A DNA stretch of 64,000 nt, taken from the NCBI RefSeq assembly GCF_000367525.1, contig NZ_HF570956.1, forward strand, positions 1,591,439 to 1,655,438. Direction: 5' to 3'. Source of the stretch: Phycicoccus elongatus Lp2. GTDB taxonomy: Bacteria > Actinomycetota > Actinomycetes > Actinomycetales > Dermatophilaceae. The notes under the pieces were generated by a model, which saw only the letters and a program-made list of their open reading frames with translations, had not been told where the DNA came from and searched no databases. The position numbers and the translations under genes were made by a program. This document shows positions 1-9,421 of the stretch, piece after piece; position 1 is the stretch's first letter; every line of letters starts with the position of its first letter.

Positions 1-386
1 GGCTCGGGCTGGGCAATGCCCACGGCGGTGGATTCGTCGATGGTGAGTTGGGCCGCGGCCACCCGTCGAGGCCCGCGGACCCCCAGGAAGAGGGCGTTCT
101 GGATCGCATAGAGACCGTTGCGCAGACCGAGCAGCGCGGCGGTCGCGATGGCGGCCGGGGCGGCAGCCAACCCACCCGCCGCGATGATCCCGACGAAGGC
201 GAACTGCGAGCCACCGGTGAACATCAGGGTCGACAGCGCTTGGGTCTGCAGAACGTCGAGACCCGCCGCGACGGACAGCGCCCCGAAACTCACCCCATAG
301 GCTCCGGTCGCCACCCCGACCGACCACGACTGGCGCAGCACATCGCGCCGGCGTTCTGGAGCCAGAGCCGTCTGCGGTGTGGTCAT
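1..386 (-). CDS. AzlC-family branched-chain amino acid permease, 3' end outside window
   Basis: The visible 128 N-terminal residues match the start of AzlC, the large subunit of the AzlCD branched-chain amino acid exporter in the cytoplasmic membrane. They include GAYGVSFGALSVAAGL, then FTGGSQFAFVGI and LLGLRNGLYA, and near the cut LTIDESTAVG, all hallmark AzlC segments. The ATG at 386 overlaps the stop of the upstream GNAT gene (ATGA), so the two are probably co-transcribed. The gene runs off the left edge; a small azlD would be expected just beyond. Family call is firm; substrate is inferred. Confidence 0.85.
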   Translation of the reverse strand, partial: MTTPQTALAPERRRDVLRQSWSVGVATGAYGVSFGALSVAAGLDVLQTQALSTLMFTGGSQFAFVGIIAAGGLAAAPAAIATAALLGLRNGLYAIQNALFLGVRGPRRVAAAQLTIDESTAVGIAQPE

Positions 387-973
387 GCGGACAGGGTGCA
401 GGACAGGCGCACCTCGCGAAGCACCTCGCCGTCGGCTGAGACGACCCGGTCGCGATACGCGCCGTCGGGCGCGAAGCCCGCACCCGTGAGGAAGGCGCGG
501 GTCTGCTCGTCGTCGACGAGGATCCAGATCGACAACTGCTCGGCGCCGGCCGTCGTCAGGTGGTCGACGCCGGCGTTGAGCAGCCGGGAGCCGTGACCCT
601 GCCGCCGACCGGCCGGGTGGACGCCCAGGGCGGTGATCTCGCCGGTCGTGGCATCGCTGTCGGGGTCTTGGCTCGGGCCCACGGCGACGAACCCCACGAC
701 CTGGCCACCGGCCAGGGCGACAAACAGGGCGTGGGCCCCTGGGGGAGGCGTGGCCAGGGAGTCGCGCCAGGCGTTCCCGAAAGCCGTCGGGGTGAAGGCC
801 GAGGTCACCTCGGCCGGCACCTTCCCCTCGTATGCCGCGCGCCAGACTTCCGCCTGCACGTAGCCGACCGCGGGGGCATCGTTGACGCCGGCGCGGCGGA
901 CGCTGGCGTCGGCGAGCGGACCTTGCGCGGGGTCGTGGTCGTGGTCGTGGCCCTGGCCGTGGCTGTCCGGCAT
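383..973 (-). CDS. GNAT-family N-acetyltransferase
   Basis: This 196-residue protein carries a single GNAT fold. The acetyl-CoA binding region (VHPAGRRQGHGSRLL) matches the R/Q-x-x-G-x-G/A loop, and it is followed by a C-terminal GAGF segment typical of the family. The first dozen residues are rich in His and Asp (GHDHDHD), which could bind metal or be a spacer. I chose the ATG at 973 because it overlaps the enoyl-CoA hydratase stop codon as ATGA; a longer reading to 1048 lies wholly within that gene. Acceptor substrate unknown. It sits in a three-gene overlapping minus-strand operon with azlC downstream. Confidence 0.8.
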   Translation of the reverse strand: MPDSHGQGHDHDHDPAQGPLADASVRRAGVNDAPAVGYVQAEVWRAAYEGKVPAEVTSAFTPTAFGNAWRDSLATPPPGAHALFVALAGGQVVGFVAVGPSQDPDSDATTGEITALGVHPAGRRQGHGSRLLNAGVDHLTTAGAEQLSIWILVDDEQTRAFLTGAGFAPDGAYRDRVVSADGEVLREVRLSCTLSA

Positions 974-1704
974 CAACGCCCCATGAACTCGGGGGAGCGA
1001 CGCTGCGTGAAGGCCGCCCGCCCTTCCGCGAGATCGGCGCTGGCCCACGCGGCAGCGAAGGCCGCGGCATACCGGCCCTGACCTTCGGTGTCCGCGGACG
1101 AGACGTCGAGCCCGATCTTGGACCCCGCTTGGGAGAGCGGTGCGAGGCCGGTGGCGGCGGTTGCCAGAGCCACGGCGTCATCGAGACCACCACGGACCTG
1201 CGCGAAGCCGAGCCGCCAGGCGTCGTCGGAATCGAGGACGGCGCCGGTGAGGACGAGGTGTCGTGCGGCGCCCTCGCCGAAGAGTCGTCGCACCCGGTCG
1301 ATCGTCCAGTGGTCGACCATGAGCCCGAGTTTGGCCACGGGGACGGCGAAGCGCGCACTCTCCGCGACGACGCGCACGTCGCAGGCGACGGCGAGCTGCA
1401 TGCCCAGGCCCATGCACGATCCCTCGATGGCGGCGATCGTCGTGATCGGCACGCCCGCGAGATGGCGCAGGACCTCGGCGAGGCGCTCGGTGAAGCTGAC
1501 GTCCTCGAGCTCCTTGAGGTCGGCTCCGGCGCAGAAGTGCCCCCCGGTCCCGGTCAACACGATGACGCGCGCGCCCTCGGCCACGGCTGACCGGACCGCC
1601 GCGTCGAGGTCCTCGAGGGCGTCGAGGTTGAGCGCATTGCGGCGCTCTGGCCGATCGATGGAGAGGACCACGATGCGGTCGGTCGTCGTCATGAGGATCG
1701 GCAC
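973..1704 (-). CDS. Enoyl-CoA hydratase/isomerase family protein
   Basis: A crotonase-fold protein of 243 residues, expected to act on acyl-CoA thioesters in the cytoplasm. Visible signatures are the N-terminal RPERRNALN segment, the oxyanion-hole loop HFCAGADLKEL and the second loop AAIEGSCMGLGMQLAVACD. The glutamates used by classical hydratases are not obvious, so hydratase versus isomerase cannot be decided. The GTG at 1704 lies 6 bases after a TAGGCT element (1716-1711), which fits a leaderless transcript; the ATG at 1692 is the alternative. First gene of the overlapping run with GNAT and azlC. Confidence 0.82.
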   Translation of the reverse strand: MPILMTTTDRIVVLSIDRPERRNALNLDALEDLDAAVRSAVAEGARVIVLTGTGGHFCAGADLKELEDVSFTERLAEVLRHLAGVPITTIAAIEGSCMGLGMQLAVACDVRVVAESARFAVPVAKLGLMVDHWTIDRVRRLFGEGAARHLVLTGAVLDSDDAWRLGFAQVRGGLDDAVALATAATGLAPLSQAGSKIGLDVSSADTEGQGRYAAAFAAAWASADLAEGRAAFTQRRSPEFMGR

Positions 1705-1710
1705 CCGGCC

Positions 1711-1720
1711 AGCCTAACTT
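1711..1720. promoter_or_regulatory. Overlapping divergent -10 elements
   Basis: The ten bases AGCCTAACTT read as TAACTT on the plus strand, upstream of the flavin reductase (1746), and as TAGGCT on the minus strand, 6 bases before the enoyl-CoA hydratase GTG. Both fit TANNNT, so the two promoters share bases and probably cannot fire simultaneously. The assignment is by pattern only. Confidence 0.5.
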
Positions 1721-1745
1721 CCGGCCCAGGGGGTTGAATGGGGTG

Positions 1746-2588
1746 ATGCCCCTGCTGTCCAAGCCTGCCCGGCACCCCCGGTTCGCGCCGTTGCGGGTCG
1801 CCGAGGTGAAGGAGGTCGCGGACCGGGCCGTCTCCATCGGCTTCGATGTGAGTGACCCGGGCCACGCGGCATACCTTGACTATGTGGCGGGGCAGTACGT
1901 CACCCTCGACGCCGAGGTGGCGGGCGAGCGCGTGCGACAGTCCTATTCGCTGTGGACTCGGCCGGCACGTGCCCGCGAGGAAGGCCTGCTCAAGGTGGCG
2001 GTCACAGAGATCTCCGGCGGGCGGATGTCGCCGTGGCTGGTGTCCACTGTCGAGCCCGGGGTCACGATCGGCGTGCTGCCGCCCATGGGCGAGTTCACCT
2101 ACCTCCCCACAGCGGGAGCGGCTCGGCACGCGGTGGTCGCGGGGGGATCCGGCATCACTCCGGTGCTGGCGATCATGGCCGAGATCCTCGCGGCGGACGA
2201 GGCGACGAGCGTGGATCTGCTGCTGGCCAACCGCACCCGCGACAGTGCTGTTCTCCGCGACGAGGTCACCGCGCTCGTGGAGTCGAGCGGTCACCGGCTC
2301 CGAGTCATCGACGTCCTCAGCCGCGAGCAGGTGCGCGGTGTCCGCCACGCGCGGATCGATGCCGACCTGCTCGATCAGGTGTGGGGCGGCGAGGAGTCCG
2401 ACATCGAGGGCTGGTGGCTGTGCGGACCCGAGGGACTGCTCCAGACCGCCGAGACGTGGATCGGGGGGCGCGACGTGGACCCCGCTCGGGTGCACCGGGA
2501 GCGCTTCACCCGCACGGGCCCGGTGGATCCGCGACCGGATCCGCGGTCTCGAGGGCTGTCCCGGGAGCGGTCTCAGCCGCGGGCGTAG
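1746..2588 (+). CDS. PaaE-like FAD/NAD(P)H oxidoreductase lacking the ferredoxin domain
   Basis: A 280-residue flavoprotein of the ferredoxin-NADP reductase superfamily. RQSYSLW (about residue 62) is the FAD-binding RxYS motif, GGSGITPVLAI is the NAD(P)-binding glycine loop, and WLCGPEGLL is the CGP motif near the C-terminus. It most resembles the reductase part of PaaE-type proteins, ending in the characteristic VHRERF, but the usual C-terminal [2Fe-2S] domain with its four cysteines is missing; a short Arg/Pro-rich tail follows. The ATG at 1746 has CAGGGGG upstream; GTG 1743 is possible. Its end overlaps folA by 16 bases, convergently. Electron acceptor unknown. Confidence 0.75.
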   Translation: MPLLSKPARHPRFAPLRVAEVKEVADRAVSIGFDVSDPGHAAYLDYVAGQYVTLDAEVAGERVRQSYSLWTRPARAREEGLLKVAVTEISGGRMSPWLVSTVEPGVTIGVLPPMGEFTYLPTAGAARHAVVAGGSGITPVLAIMAEILAADEATSVDLLLANRTRDSAVLRDEVTALVESSGHRLRVIDVLSREQVRGVRHARIDADLLDQVWGGEESDIEGWWLCGPEGLLQTAETWIGGRDVDPARVHRERFTRTGPVDPRPDPRSRGLSRERSQPRA

Positions 2589-3049
2589 CGCTCGTAGGTG
2601 ACGAAGGCGAAGCCGTCTCGCTCGTCGCGGGCCACCTCACGCCAGTGGTTGGGGTTCCACTCGGGGAAGCGCGTGTCGCCCGGCGGGCTCGCGTCGACCT
2701 CGGTGAGGACCATGCGCTGGGCGAAGGGCATTGCTTGCTCATAGACCTCACCACCTCCGACGACGAAGACCTCGTCGGAGGTTCCGGCGAGCGCCAGGGC
2801 GTCGGCGAAGGAGTGGGCAGTCTCGACGTCAGGGTGGTGCCAGTTGCGGTTGCGCGTGATGACGATGGTGCGGCGGCCGGGGAGGGGGCGCCCGATCGAG
2901 TCGAAGGTCTTGCGACCCATGATCATCGGGTGGCCCATCGTGGTGGCCTTGAAGTGCTTGAGGTCGGCGGGCAGGTGCCAGGGCATCGTGCCATCGGCGC
3001 CGATGACGAAGTTGCGCCCCAGTGCAGCGATGAGGGTGATGTTGGTCAA
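2573..3049 (-). CDS. folA: Dihydrofolate reductase
   Basis: FolA reduces dihydrofolate to tetrahydrofolate with NADPH. The 158-residue product has normal length and motifs: N-terminal LIAALGRNFVIG, MPWHLPADLKHF with the catalytic acidic region, MGRKTFDSIGRPLPGR, and VVGGGEVY before the C-terminal strands. The start is a TTG at 3049, 10 bases after the thyA stop; no ATG or GTG fits the expected N-terminus. The thyA-folA order makes sense because ThyA oxidises methylene-tetrahydrofolate to dihydrofolate, which FolA recycles. Confidence 0.95.
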   Translation of the reverse strand: MTNITLIAALGRNFVIGADGTMPWHLPADLKHFKATTMGHPMIMGRKTFDSIGRPLPGRRTIVITRNRNWHHPDVETAHSFADALALAGTSDEVFVVGGGEVYEQAMPFAQRMVLTEVDASPPGDTRFPEWNPNHWREVARDERDGFAFVTYERYARG

Positions 3050-3059
3050 CGTCGTTCTC

Positions 3060-3902
3060 TCAGACCGCGATTGGCGCCTTGATGGACGGCTGCGCGACAT
3101 ACTCGAGGAGCTCGAAATCGGGTAGGTCGTAGGCGTCGATGCTGTCGCGCGGCGTGATGCGCATCGTGGGGAGCGGTCCGGGGGAGCGGCCGAGCTGGAG
3201 CCTGGCCTGGTCGAGGTGATTGCTGTAGAGGTGGGCGTCGCCGAGCGTGTGGACGAAGTGCCCGGCCGTCAGGCCGGTCTGCTGGGCCACGATCATCGTG
3301 AGCAGGGCGTAGGACGCGATGTTGAAGGGGACGCCGAGGAAGATGTCGGCGCTGCGTTGGTAGAGCTGGCAGTCGAGGTATGCCGTGGGCTCGCCCGAGC
3401 CGTGCTCGCCTGAGCCCTTCGTCGCGGGACGGACGTAGAACTGAAACATGGTGTGGCACGGGGGAAGTGCCATGTCGTCGACGTCGGCGACATTCCACGC
3501 CGAGACGATGTGGCGGCGGCTGTCGGGGTTGCGTCGAATGGACTCGATGACCCCGGTGATCTGGTCGATGTGGCGACCGTCGGGGGTCGGCCACGAACGC
3601 CACTGATGGCCGTAGACGGGGCCGAGGTCACCGTTCGCGTCGGCCCACTCGTCCCAGATGGTGATGCCCCGCTCCTGGAGCCAGCGGACGTTGGTGTCGC
3701 CACGGAGGAACCAGAGGAGTTCGCCGATGATCGAGCGAAGGTGCAGCTTCTTGGTCGTGAGGACCGGGAAGCCCTCGGCCAGGTCGAACCTCATCTGGTG
3801 CCCGAAGATGCTGCGGGTGCCTGTGCCGGTGCGGTCGGACTTGTCGACACCGTCGCGCAGCACGAGGTCGAGGAGGTCGAGGTACTGCTTCACGCAGGTC
3901 AC
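3060..3902 (-). CDS. thyA: Thymidylate synthase
   Basis: ThyA methylates dUMP to dTMP using methylene-tetrahydrofolate. The product has the N-terminal [12 protein letters not shown] loop, the catalytic-cysteine segment [13 protein letters not shown], the [18 protein letters not shown] phosphate/folate segment, and the C-terminal ending KAPIAV. A short insertion rich in Gly and Ser follows the cysteine. The GTG at 3902 is preceded by GGGGA at suitable spacing; GTG 3893 is an alternative. It leads the thyA-folA operon. Expected location is the cytoplasm. Confidence 0.96.
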   Translation of the reverse strand: MTCVKQYLDLLDLVLRDGVDKSDRTGTGTRSIFGHQMRFDLAEGFPVLTTKKLHLRSIIGELLWFLRGDTNVRWLQERGITIWDEWADANGDLGPVYGHQWRSWPTPDGRHIDQITGVIESIRRNPDSRRHIVSAWNVADVDDMALPPCHTMFQFYVRPATKGSGEHGSGEPTAYLDCQLYQRSADIFLGVPFNIASYALLTMIVAQQTGLTAGHFVHTLGDAHLYSNHLDQARLQLGRSPGPLPTMRITPRDSIDAYDLPDFELLEYVAQPSIKAPIAV

Positions 3903-4020
3903 GATATCCCCGCTGCGTTGGGGTGCGACGACCTCAGCCCCATGGAACGCCACCTCACCGAACTGCTCACCGCAGCCTGACGGAGACGTGACTCGCACGG
4001 CCGCCGGTAACCTTGGCCGC

Positions 4021-4908
4021 ATGACTGATGCGCCCTTCGGCCGACTCCTGACCGCGATGGTCACCCCGATGACACCGGACGGAGCGGTCGACAGCGCAGG
4101 CATCGGCCGCGTGGTCGAGCACCTGCTCGCCAGTGGCCACGACGGAATCGTCGTCAATGGCACGACGGGGGAGTCCTCGACGCTGACCACGCAGGAGTCC
4201 ATCGACGTCGTGCGCCAGGTCGTCGACCGGGTCGACGGGCGGGCGCACGTGGTGGCGGGGGCCGGGTCCAACGACACCGCGCACGCCGTCCACCTCGCGA
4301 CCGAAATGGCGGCCGTTGGCGCCACGGGCCTGCTCGTCGTCACGCCGTACTACAACAGGCCACCGCAGCGTGGTCTGCTCGCGCACTTCCGGGCTGTCGC
4401 CGACGCGACCGACCTCCCGGTCTGCCTCTACGACATTCCCGGGCGCTGCGGCATACCGATCGAGACCGACACCCTCATTGCGCTTGCCGAGCATCCCCGG
4501 ATCGTGGCCGTGAAGGACGCCAAGGCGGACCTCTTCGCCGCGACCAAGGTGATGGCCGCGACCGACCTGGCGTGGTACTCGGGGGACGACGTGCTCGTGC
4601 TGCCTCACATCGCCCAAGGCGCGGTGGGTCTCATCGGGGTCACCACGCATCTCGCGGGGCAGAAGTATGCCGCGCTCATCGATGCCGCTCTGGCGGGTCG
4701 GCGACAGGAAGCGATCGCGCTCAACCGCGAGCTGATCGCGGTCGCCGATGCCGTGATGAACACTTCGCAGGGCGCGATCATGGCCAAGGCCGGGCTCGTG
4801 GAACTCGGGGTCATCGAGCGTGCGACGGTACGCCTGCCGCTCGTCGAGAGCACACCGGAACACCTCGAGAAGCTGCGTGCCGGGCTCGCGGCTTCGGGCC
4901 TCGCGTGA
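4021..4908 (+). CDS. dapA: 4-hydroxy-tetrahydrodipicolinate synthase
   Basis: DapA condenses pyruvate with aspartate semialdehyde in the lysine/diaminopimelate pathway. The 295-residue protein shows LLTAMVTPM at the N-terminus, [10 protein letters not shown] (phosphate/substrate loop), the tyrosine segment [17 protein letters not shown], and the Schiff-base lysine in [10 protein letters not shown]. The ATG at 4021 lies 7 bases after TAACCT (4008-4013), fitting a leaderless promoter. The stop overlaps the rnj start by four bases (GTGA), so the two form an operon, a common actinobacterial arrangement. Confidence 0.95.
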   Translation: MTDAPFGRLLTAMVTPMTPDGAVDSAGIGRVVEHLLASGHDGIVVNGTTGESSTLTTQESIDVVRQVVDRVDGRAHVVAGAGSNDTAHAVHLATEMAAVGATGLLVVTPYYNRPPQRGLLAHFRAVADATDLPVCLYDIPGRCGIPIETDTLIALAEHPRIVAVKDAKADLFAATKVMAATDLAWYSGDDVLVLPHIAQGAVGLIGVTTHLAGQKYAALIDAALAGRRQEAIALNRELIAVADAVMNTSQGAIMAKAGLVELGVIERATVRLPLVESTPEHLEKLRAGLAASGLA

Positions 4909-6590
4909 TCACCCCGCATCCCGACCTCGGGCTGCCGGCGCCGCTCACTGACAACGGTGTGCGGGTCGTGCCGCTCGGTGGACTCGGTGAGGTCGGGCGC
5001 AACATGACCATCATCGAGCACGCCGGGCAGTTGCTCGTCGTCGACTGCGGCGTGCTCTTCCCGGACGACGACCATCCGGGGATCGACCTGATCCTGCCCG
5101 ACTGGTCGCACTACGCGGACCGGCTCGACGACATCCAGGCGATCGTGCTCACCCACGGCCATGAGGACCACATCGGGGCCGTGCCCTACCTGCTGCGCGA
5201 GCGACCCGGCATACCCCTCATTGGGTCACAACTGACGCTCGCGCTCGTCGAGGCCAAGCTCAAGGAACACAAGATCACGCCCTACACGCTCGGGGTGCGA
5301 GAAGGGGATCGCGAGCGGCTCGGTGTCTTCGACTGCGAGTTCGTCGCGGTGAACCACTCGATCCCCGATGCGTTGGCCGTCATGATCCGCACGCCCGGCG
5401 GGTCGATTCTGCACACGGGTGACTTCAAGATGGACCAGCTCCCGCTCGACGGGCGGCTGACCGACCTGCGGGCGTTCGCGCGGCTGGGGGAGGAGGGGGT
5501 GGACCTCTTCCTCACCGACTCGACCAACGCCGAGGTGCCAGGCTTCACGACTCCGGAGCGGGAGATCTCGCCGGCGATCGACAAGGTCTTCCGGCACACC
5601 GAGCGGCGCATCATCGTCGCCTGCTTCTCCTCGCACGTGCACCGGGTGCAACAGGTGCTCGATGCGGCGGAGAAGGCGGGCCGCAAGGTCGCGATGGTGG
5701 GGCGGTCGATGATCCGCAACATGGGGATTGCCGCTGACCTGGGCTACCTCACGGTGCCGGACGGCGTGCTGGTCGACGCCAAGCAACTGAGGGACCTGCC
5801 GGATCACCGGATCGTGCTCATCTGCACCGGTTCCCAGGGCGAGCCCATGGCAGCCCTGTCGCGGATGGCCAACGGTGATCACCAGATCGACGTCGGGCCG
5901 GGGGATGCGGTGCTCATGGCCTCCTCACTCATCCCGGGCAATGAGAACGCGGTCTATCGCGTCATCAACGGGCTGATGCGCCTGGGGGCGACCGTCGTGC
6001 ACAAGGGCAATGCGCGGGTGCACGTCTCGGGCCACGCGTCGGCGGGGGAGTTGCTCTACTGCTACAACATCGTCCAGCCACGCAACGTCATGCCCGTGCA
6101 CGGTGAGTGGCGACACCTGGTCGCGAACGCCGAGCTGGCTGTGGCCACCGGGGTGCCGCGAGGTCATGTGGCGCTGGCCGAGGACGGCGTGGTCGTGGAC
6201 CTGGTCGACGGGGGCGTCTCGATCGCCGGCGCCGTGCCCTGCGGCTACGTCTACGTCGACGGCTCGAGTGTCGGCGGTGCCGACGAGACCCTGCTCAAGG
6301 ATCGCCGGATCCTGCGCGACGAGGGCTTCATCTCGGTGATCGTCGTCATCGACTCGATGACCGGCAAGGTCGCGGCCGGGCCGGAGATCACCGCCCGCGG
6401 CTTTGTCGAGGATGACGTGATCTTCGACGAGGTCCGGCCCAAGCTCGAGGCGGCGCTGGACGAGGCGATCTCGCGAGGTGTGCGCGACACCCACGAACTC
6501 CAGCAGGTGATCCGCCGCGCTGTCGGGGGCTGGGTGGGCCGCAAGATCCGGCGTCGGCCGATGATCATCCCCACCGTCATCGAGTCGTGA
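4905..6590 (+). CDS. rnj: Ribonuclease J
   Basis: RNase J is a metallo-beta-lactamase/beta-CASP exo- and endoribonuclease for mRNA decay and rRNA processing. The zinc motif THGHEDHIGAVPYL is near residue 83, further ligands lie in HTGDFKMD, and beta-CASP motifs appear in FSSHVHRVQ and HVSGHAS, followed by the typical C-terminal domain. At 561 residues the length is normal. The GTG at 4905 overlaps the dapA stop and gives the expected N-terminus; no better start is seen. Confidence 0.95.
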   Translation: MITPHPDLGLPAPLTDNGVRVVPLGGLGEVGRNMTIIEHAGQLLVVDCGVLFPDDDHPGIDLILPDWSHYADRLDDIQAIVLTHGHEDHIGAVPYLLRERPGIPLIGSQLTLALVEAKLKEHKITPYTLGVREGDRERLGVFDCEFVAVNHSIPDALAVMIRTPGGSILHTGDFKMDQLPLDGRLTDLRAFARLGEEGVDLFLTDSTNAEVPGFTTPEREISPAIDKVFRHTERRIIVACFSSHVHRVQQVLDAAEKAGRKVAMVGRSMIRNMGIAADLGYLTVPDGVLVDAKQLRDLPDHRIVLICTGSQGEPMAALSRMANGDHQIDVGPGDAVLMASSLIPGNENAVYRVINGLMRLGATVVHKGNARVHVSGHASAGELLYCYNIVQPRNVMPVHGEWRHLVANAELAVATGVPRGHVALAEDGVVVDLVDGGVSIAGAVPCGYVYVDGSSVGGADETLLKDRRILRDEGFISVIVVIDSMTGKVAAGPEITARGFVEDDVIFDEVRPKLEAALDEAISRGVRDTHELQQVIRRAVGGWVGRKIRRRPMIIPTVIES

Positions 6591-6748
6591 CGGGCCGTCC
6601 CAGGTCCTGCCTCTCAACACCACCGTCAGCGTGTCGGCGTCCAAGGTCAAGCCAGAACTCCATCGCCGCGGTCTGCCGAGTCCTGGCGCCAGTCGCTGGT
6701 GCGCGTGTGCTCCGTGGGATTGGTGTGACGATCACGTAGCCTGCCATC

Positions 6749-9421
6749 ATGGCGACTCGTACGTCCTCGAGCACCCGCGCGCGCGGCGGCACCAGTTCGC
6801 GCCCGGCCAATCGACGACCACAGACCCGATCGGCCCCCCGCAAGGGTGCCAAGAAGCCCCAAGGCGGCGGCCTGCCGCTGCCCTTGCGTGCCTTCCGCAC
6901 GACCTGGATGGGCATGGCCAATGTGACCGGCAGCGCCGTGCGCAAGGTCGGTGCGGCCGGTCGCGATCTGGAGCCCGAGCACAAGCGTGACGGCCTCGGC
7001 CTGGCGCTGGTCGCCCTCGCCGTTGTCGTCGCGGCCCGAGAGTGGTGGGGCCTGCCCGGCTTTTTCGGCAACATCGTCCACGCCGTCTTTGCCGGCACCT
7101 TCGGCACCGTGGCGTATGCCGTGCCGCTCGTCCTGCTCGCCTTCGGCCTCCACGTCCTGCGCGGCCCCGACCACCGTGAGGCCACCAACCGGCTCGCCAT
7201 CGGCACCGTCGTCCTGGCCTTTGCCGCCTGCGGCCTGGTCCACATCGCCGAGGGCATCCCCGAACCCCCGGAGGGCGCGAACGCCATGCGCGCCGCCGGC
7301 GGCATCATCGGCTTCCTCGCCTCCAGCCCGCTCGAAGCCGCCGTCGGGTCCTGGCTGGCCGTGCCGCTCCTCGTGATCCTCGGTCTCTTCGGCCTGCTCA
7401 TCCTCACGGCCACACCGGTCCACCAGATCCCGGGGCGCGTGCACCAGCTGCGGGCGTGGATCGCGGGTGTCCCGCTGGAGACCCTCCAGCCGACGACCGA
7501 GGAGCCCGCCCCGGCCAAGCCGCGCCGTCGCCGTCCGACCCGAGACCTCGAGGGCGACCTGGACGGCGACGAGGCCTTCGAGCAGGCCGCCGCCATCGAC
7601 CCGGTCACCGGCAAGAGATTGCGCCCGGGCCAGAAACGCGACACCGCCGCCGGTGTGCTCGCGCCCACGACCAAGCCCGACCGTGCCCCCGCGACAACTG
7701 CGCCGGCAGTCACCCCAGCAGTCGACAAGGCCACCCTTCAGGCCCCCCCAACGACGCCGCTGCCCCAGCGCGTCGAGCAACTCGCCCTCGCCGGCGACGT
7801 CACCTACACCCTTCCGGACTCCAACCTGCTCGAGATGGGCAGCCCGCACAAGGAGCGTTCGGCAGCCAACGACCGGGTCGTCGATTCGCTGACCCAGGTC
7901 TTCGAGCAGTTCGACATCGACGCCCAGGTCACCGGCTTCTCCCGCGGCCCGACGGTCACCCGCTATGAGGTCGAGCTCGGCCCCGGCACCAAGGTCGAGC
8001 GCGTCACGGCGCTCTCCAAGAACATTGCGTATGCCGTGGCCTCGGCCGACGTGCGCATCCTCAGTCCCATCCCGGGCAAGTCCGCGATCGGCATCGAGAT
8101 ACCCAACACGGACCGCGAGAAGGTGTCCCTCGGCGACGTCCTGCGCAGCCAGGTCGCCCGCGGCACCGATCACCCGATGGTCATGGGGGTCGGCAAGGAC
8201 GTCGAGGGGGGCTACGTCATTGCGAACCTCGCCAAGATGCCGCACCTGCTTGTCGCCGGCGCGACCGGCGCGGGCAAGTCGAGCTTCGTCAACTCGATGA
8301 TCACCTCGATCCTCATGCGCTCCACCCCGGACGAGGTGCGTCTGGTCCTGGTCGACCCCAAGCGGGTCGAGCTCACGGCATACGAGGGAATCCCTCACCT
8401 CATCACGCCGATCATCACCAACCCCAAGAAGGCCGCCGAAGCCCTGCAGTGGGTCGTGCGCGAGATGGACACGCGTTACGACGATCTCGCAGCCTTCGGC
8501 TTCAAGCACGTCGACGACTTCAACAAGGCCGTCAAGGCTGGCAAGGTCAAGCCGTTGCCTGGGTCCGAGCGGGTCCTCCAGCCCTACCCCTACCTACTCG
8601 TCGTCGTCGACGAGTTGGCCGACCTGATGATGGTTGCCCCCCGTGACGTCGAGGAGTCGATCGTCCGGATCACCCAGCTCGCCCGGGCCGCCGGCATCCA
8701 CCTCGTGCTCGCGACCCAGCGCCCCAGCGTTGACGTGGTCACCGGTCTGATCAAGGCCAACGTCCCCAGCCGGATGGCCTTCGCGACCTCCAGCCTGGCC
8801 GACAGCCGCGTCGTCCTCGATCAGCCCGGCGCGGAGAAGCTCATCGGTCAGGGTGACGCGCTCTTCCTGCCGATGGGTGCGAGCAAGCCCATGCGCGTGC
8901 AGGGTGCCTGGGTCACCGAGACCGAGATCCACGAGATCGTCAAGTTCGTCACCGACCAACTCAAGCCGAGCTATCGCGAGGACGTCACTGTCGTCGCGGC
9001 CAAGAAGCAGATCGACGACGACATCGGCGACGACCTCGACCTGCTGCTCCAGGCCACCGAACTCGTCGTGACCACACAGTTCGGATCCACCTCGATGCTC
9101 CAGCGCAAGTTGCGGGTCGGCTTCGCCAAGGCGGGTCGGCTCATGGACCTGCTCGAGTCGCGCGGTGTCGTCGGGCCCTCCGAGGGGTCCAAGGCCCGCG
9201 ATGTGCTCGTCAAGCCCGACGACCTGCCGACCACCCTCGCGCTGATGCGCGGCGAGGACGTGCCGGACGTCGACGGCGATGACGGCACCCCGCTCGACGG
9301 TGACGAGCGAGCGATCGCCGAGGGGGTCGGCGCCGACTACTCCCGAGTCGCGGACAACTCCGCCGAGTGGGACGACGAGGAACCGTCCGAGGACGCCTGG
9401 GAGTTGACCGGCAGGTCCTGA
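6749..9421 (+). CDS. ftsK: DNA translocase FtsK
   Basis: FtsK/SpoIIIE pumps DNA at the division septum and helps resolve chromosome dimers. The 890-residue protein has a basic N-terminus, about four membrane segments (residues 80-225), a charged linker, then the motor: Walker A GATGAGKS at 504-511, Walker B in LLVVVDELAD near 620, and LATQRPSVDVVTG. A winged-helix gamma-like domain (about 770-830) would read polar DNA signals. The ATG at 6749 lies 6 bases after TAGCCT (6737-6742), so the mRNA may be leaderless. The 3' end overlaps the convergent MauE-like gene by 85 bases. Confidence 0.96.
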   Translation: MATRTSSSTRARGGTSSRPANRRPQTRSAPRKGAKKPQGGGLPLPLRAFRTTWMGMANVTGSAVRKVGAAGRDLEPEHKRDGLGLALVALAVVVAAREWWGLPGFFGNIVHAVFAGTFGTVAYAVPLVLLAFGLHVLRGPDHREATNRLAIGTVVLAFAACGLVHIAEGIPEPPEGANAMRAAGGIIGFLASSPLEAAVGSWLAVPLLVILGLFGLLILTATPVHQIPGRVHQLRAWIAGVPLETLQPTTEEPAPAKPRRRRPTRDLEGDLDGDEAFEQAAAIDPVTGKRLRPGQKRDTAAGVLAPTTKPDRAPATTAPAVTPAVDKATLQAPPTTPLPQRVEQLALAGDVTYTLPDSNLLEMGSPHKERSAANDRVVDSLTQVFEQFDIDAQVTGFSRGPTVTRYEVELGPGTKVERVTALSKNIAYAVASADVRILSPIPGKSAIGIEIPNTDREKVSLGDVLRSQVARGTDHPMVMGVGKDVEGGYVIANLAKMPHLLVAGATGAGKSSFVNSMITSILMRSTPDEVRLVLVDPKRVELTAYEGIPHLITPIITNPKKAAEALQWVVREMDTRYDDLAAFGFKHVDDFNKAVKAGKVKPLPGSERVLQPYPYLLVVVDELADLMMVAPRDVEESIVRITQLARAAGIHLVLATQRPSVDVVTGLIKANVPSRMAFATSSLADSRVVLDQPGAEKLIGQGDALFLPMGASKPMRVQGAWVTETEIHEIVKFVTDQLKPSYREDVTVVAAKKQIDDDIGDDLDLLLQATELVVTTQFGSTSMLQRKLRVGFAKAGRLMDLLESRGVVGPSEGSKARDVLVKPDDLPTTLALMRGEDVPDVDGDDGTPLDGDERAIAEGVGADYSRVADNSAEWDDEEPSEDAWELTGRS

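Noticed and set aside
6647-8509. 620-codon open frame antisense to ftsK
   Set aside because: It mirrors the ftsK frame, is rich in Gly, Asp, Arg and Val as expected from high-GC antisense, has no recognisable domain, and FtsK on the other strand is fully conserved.
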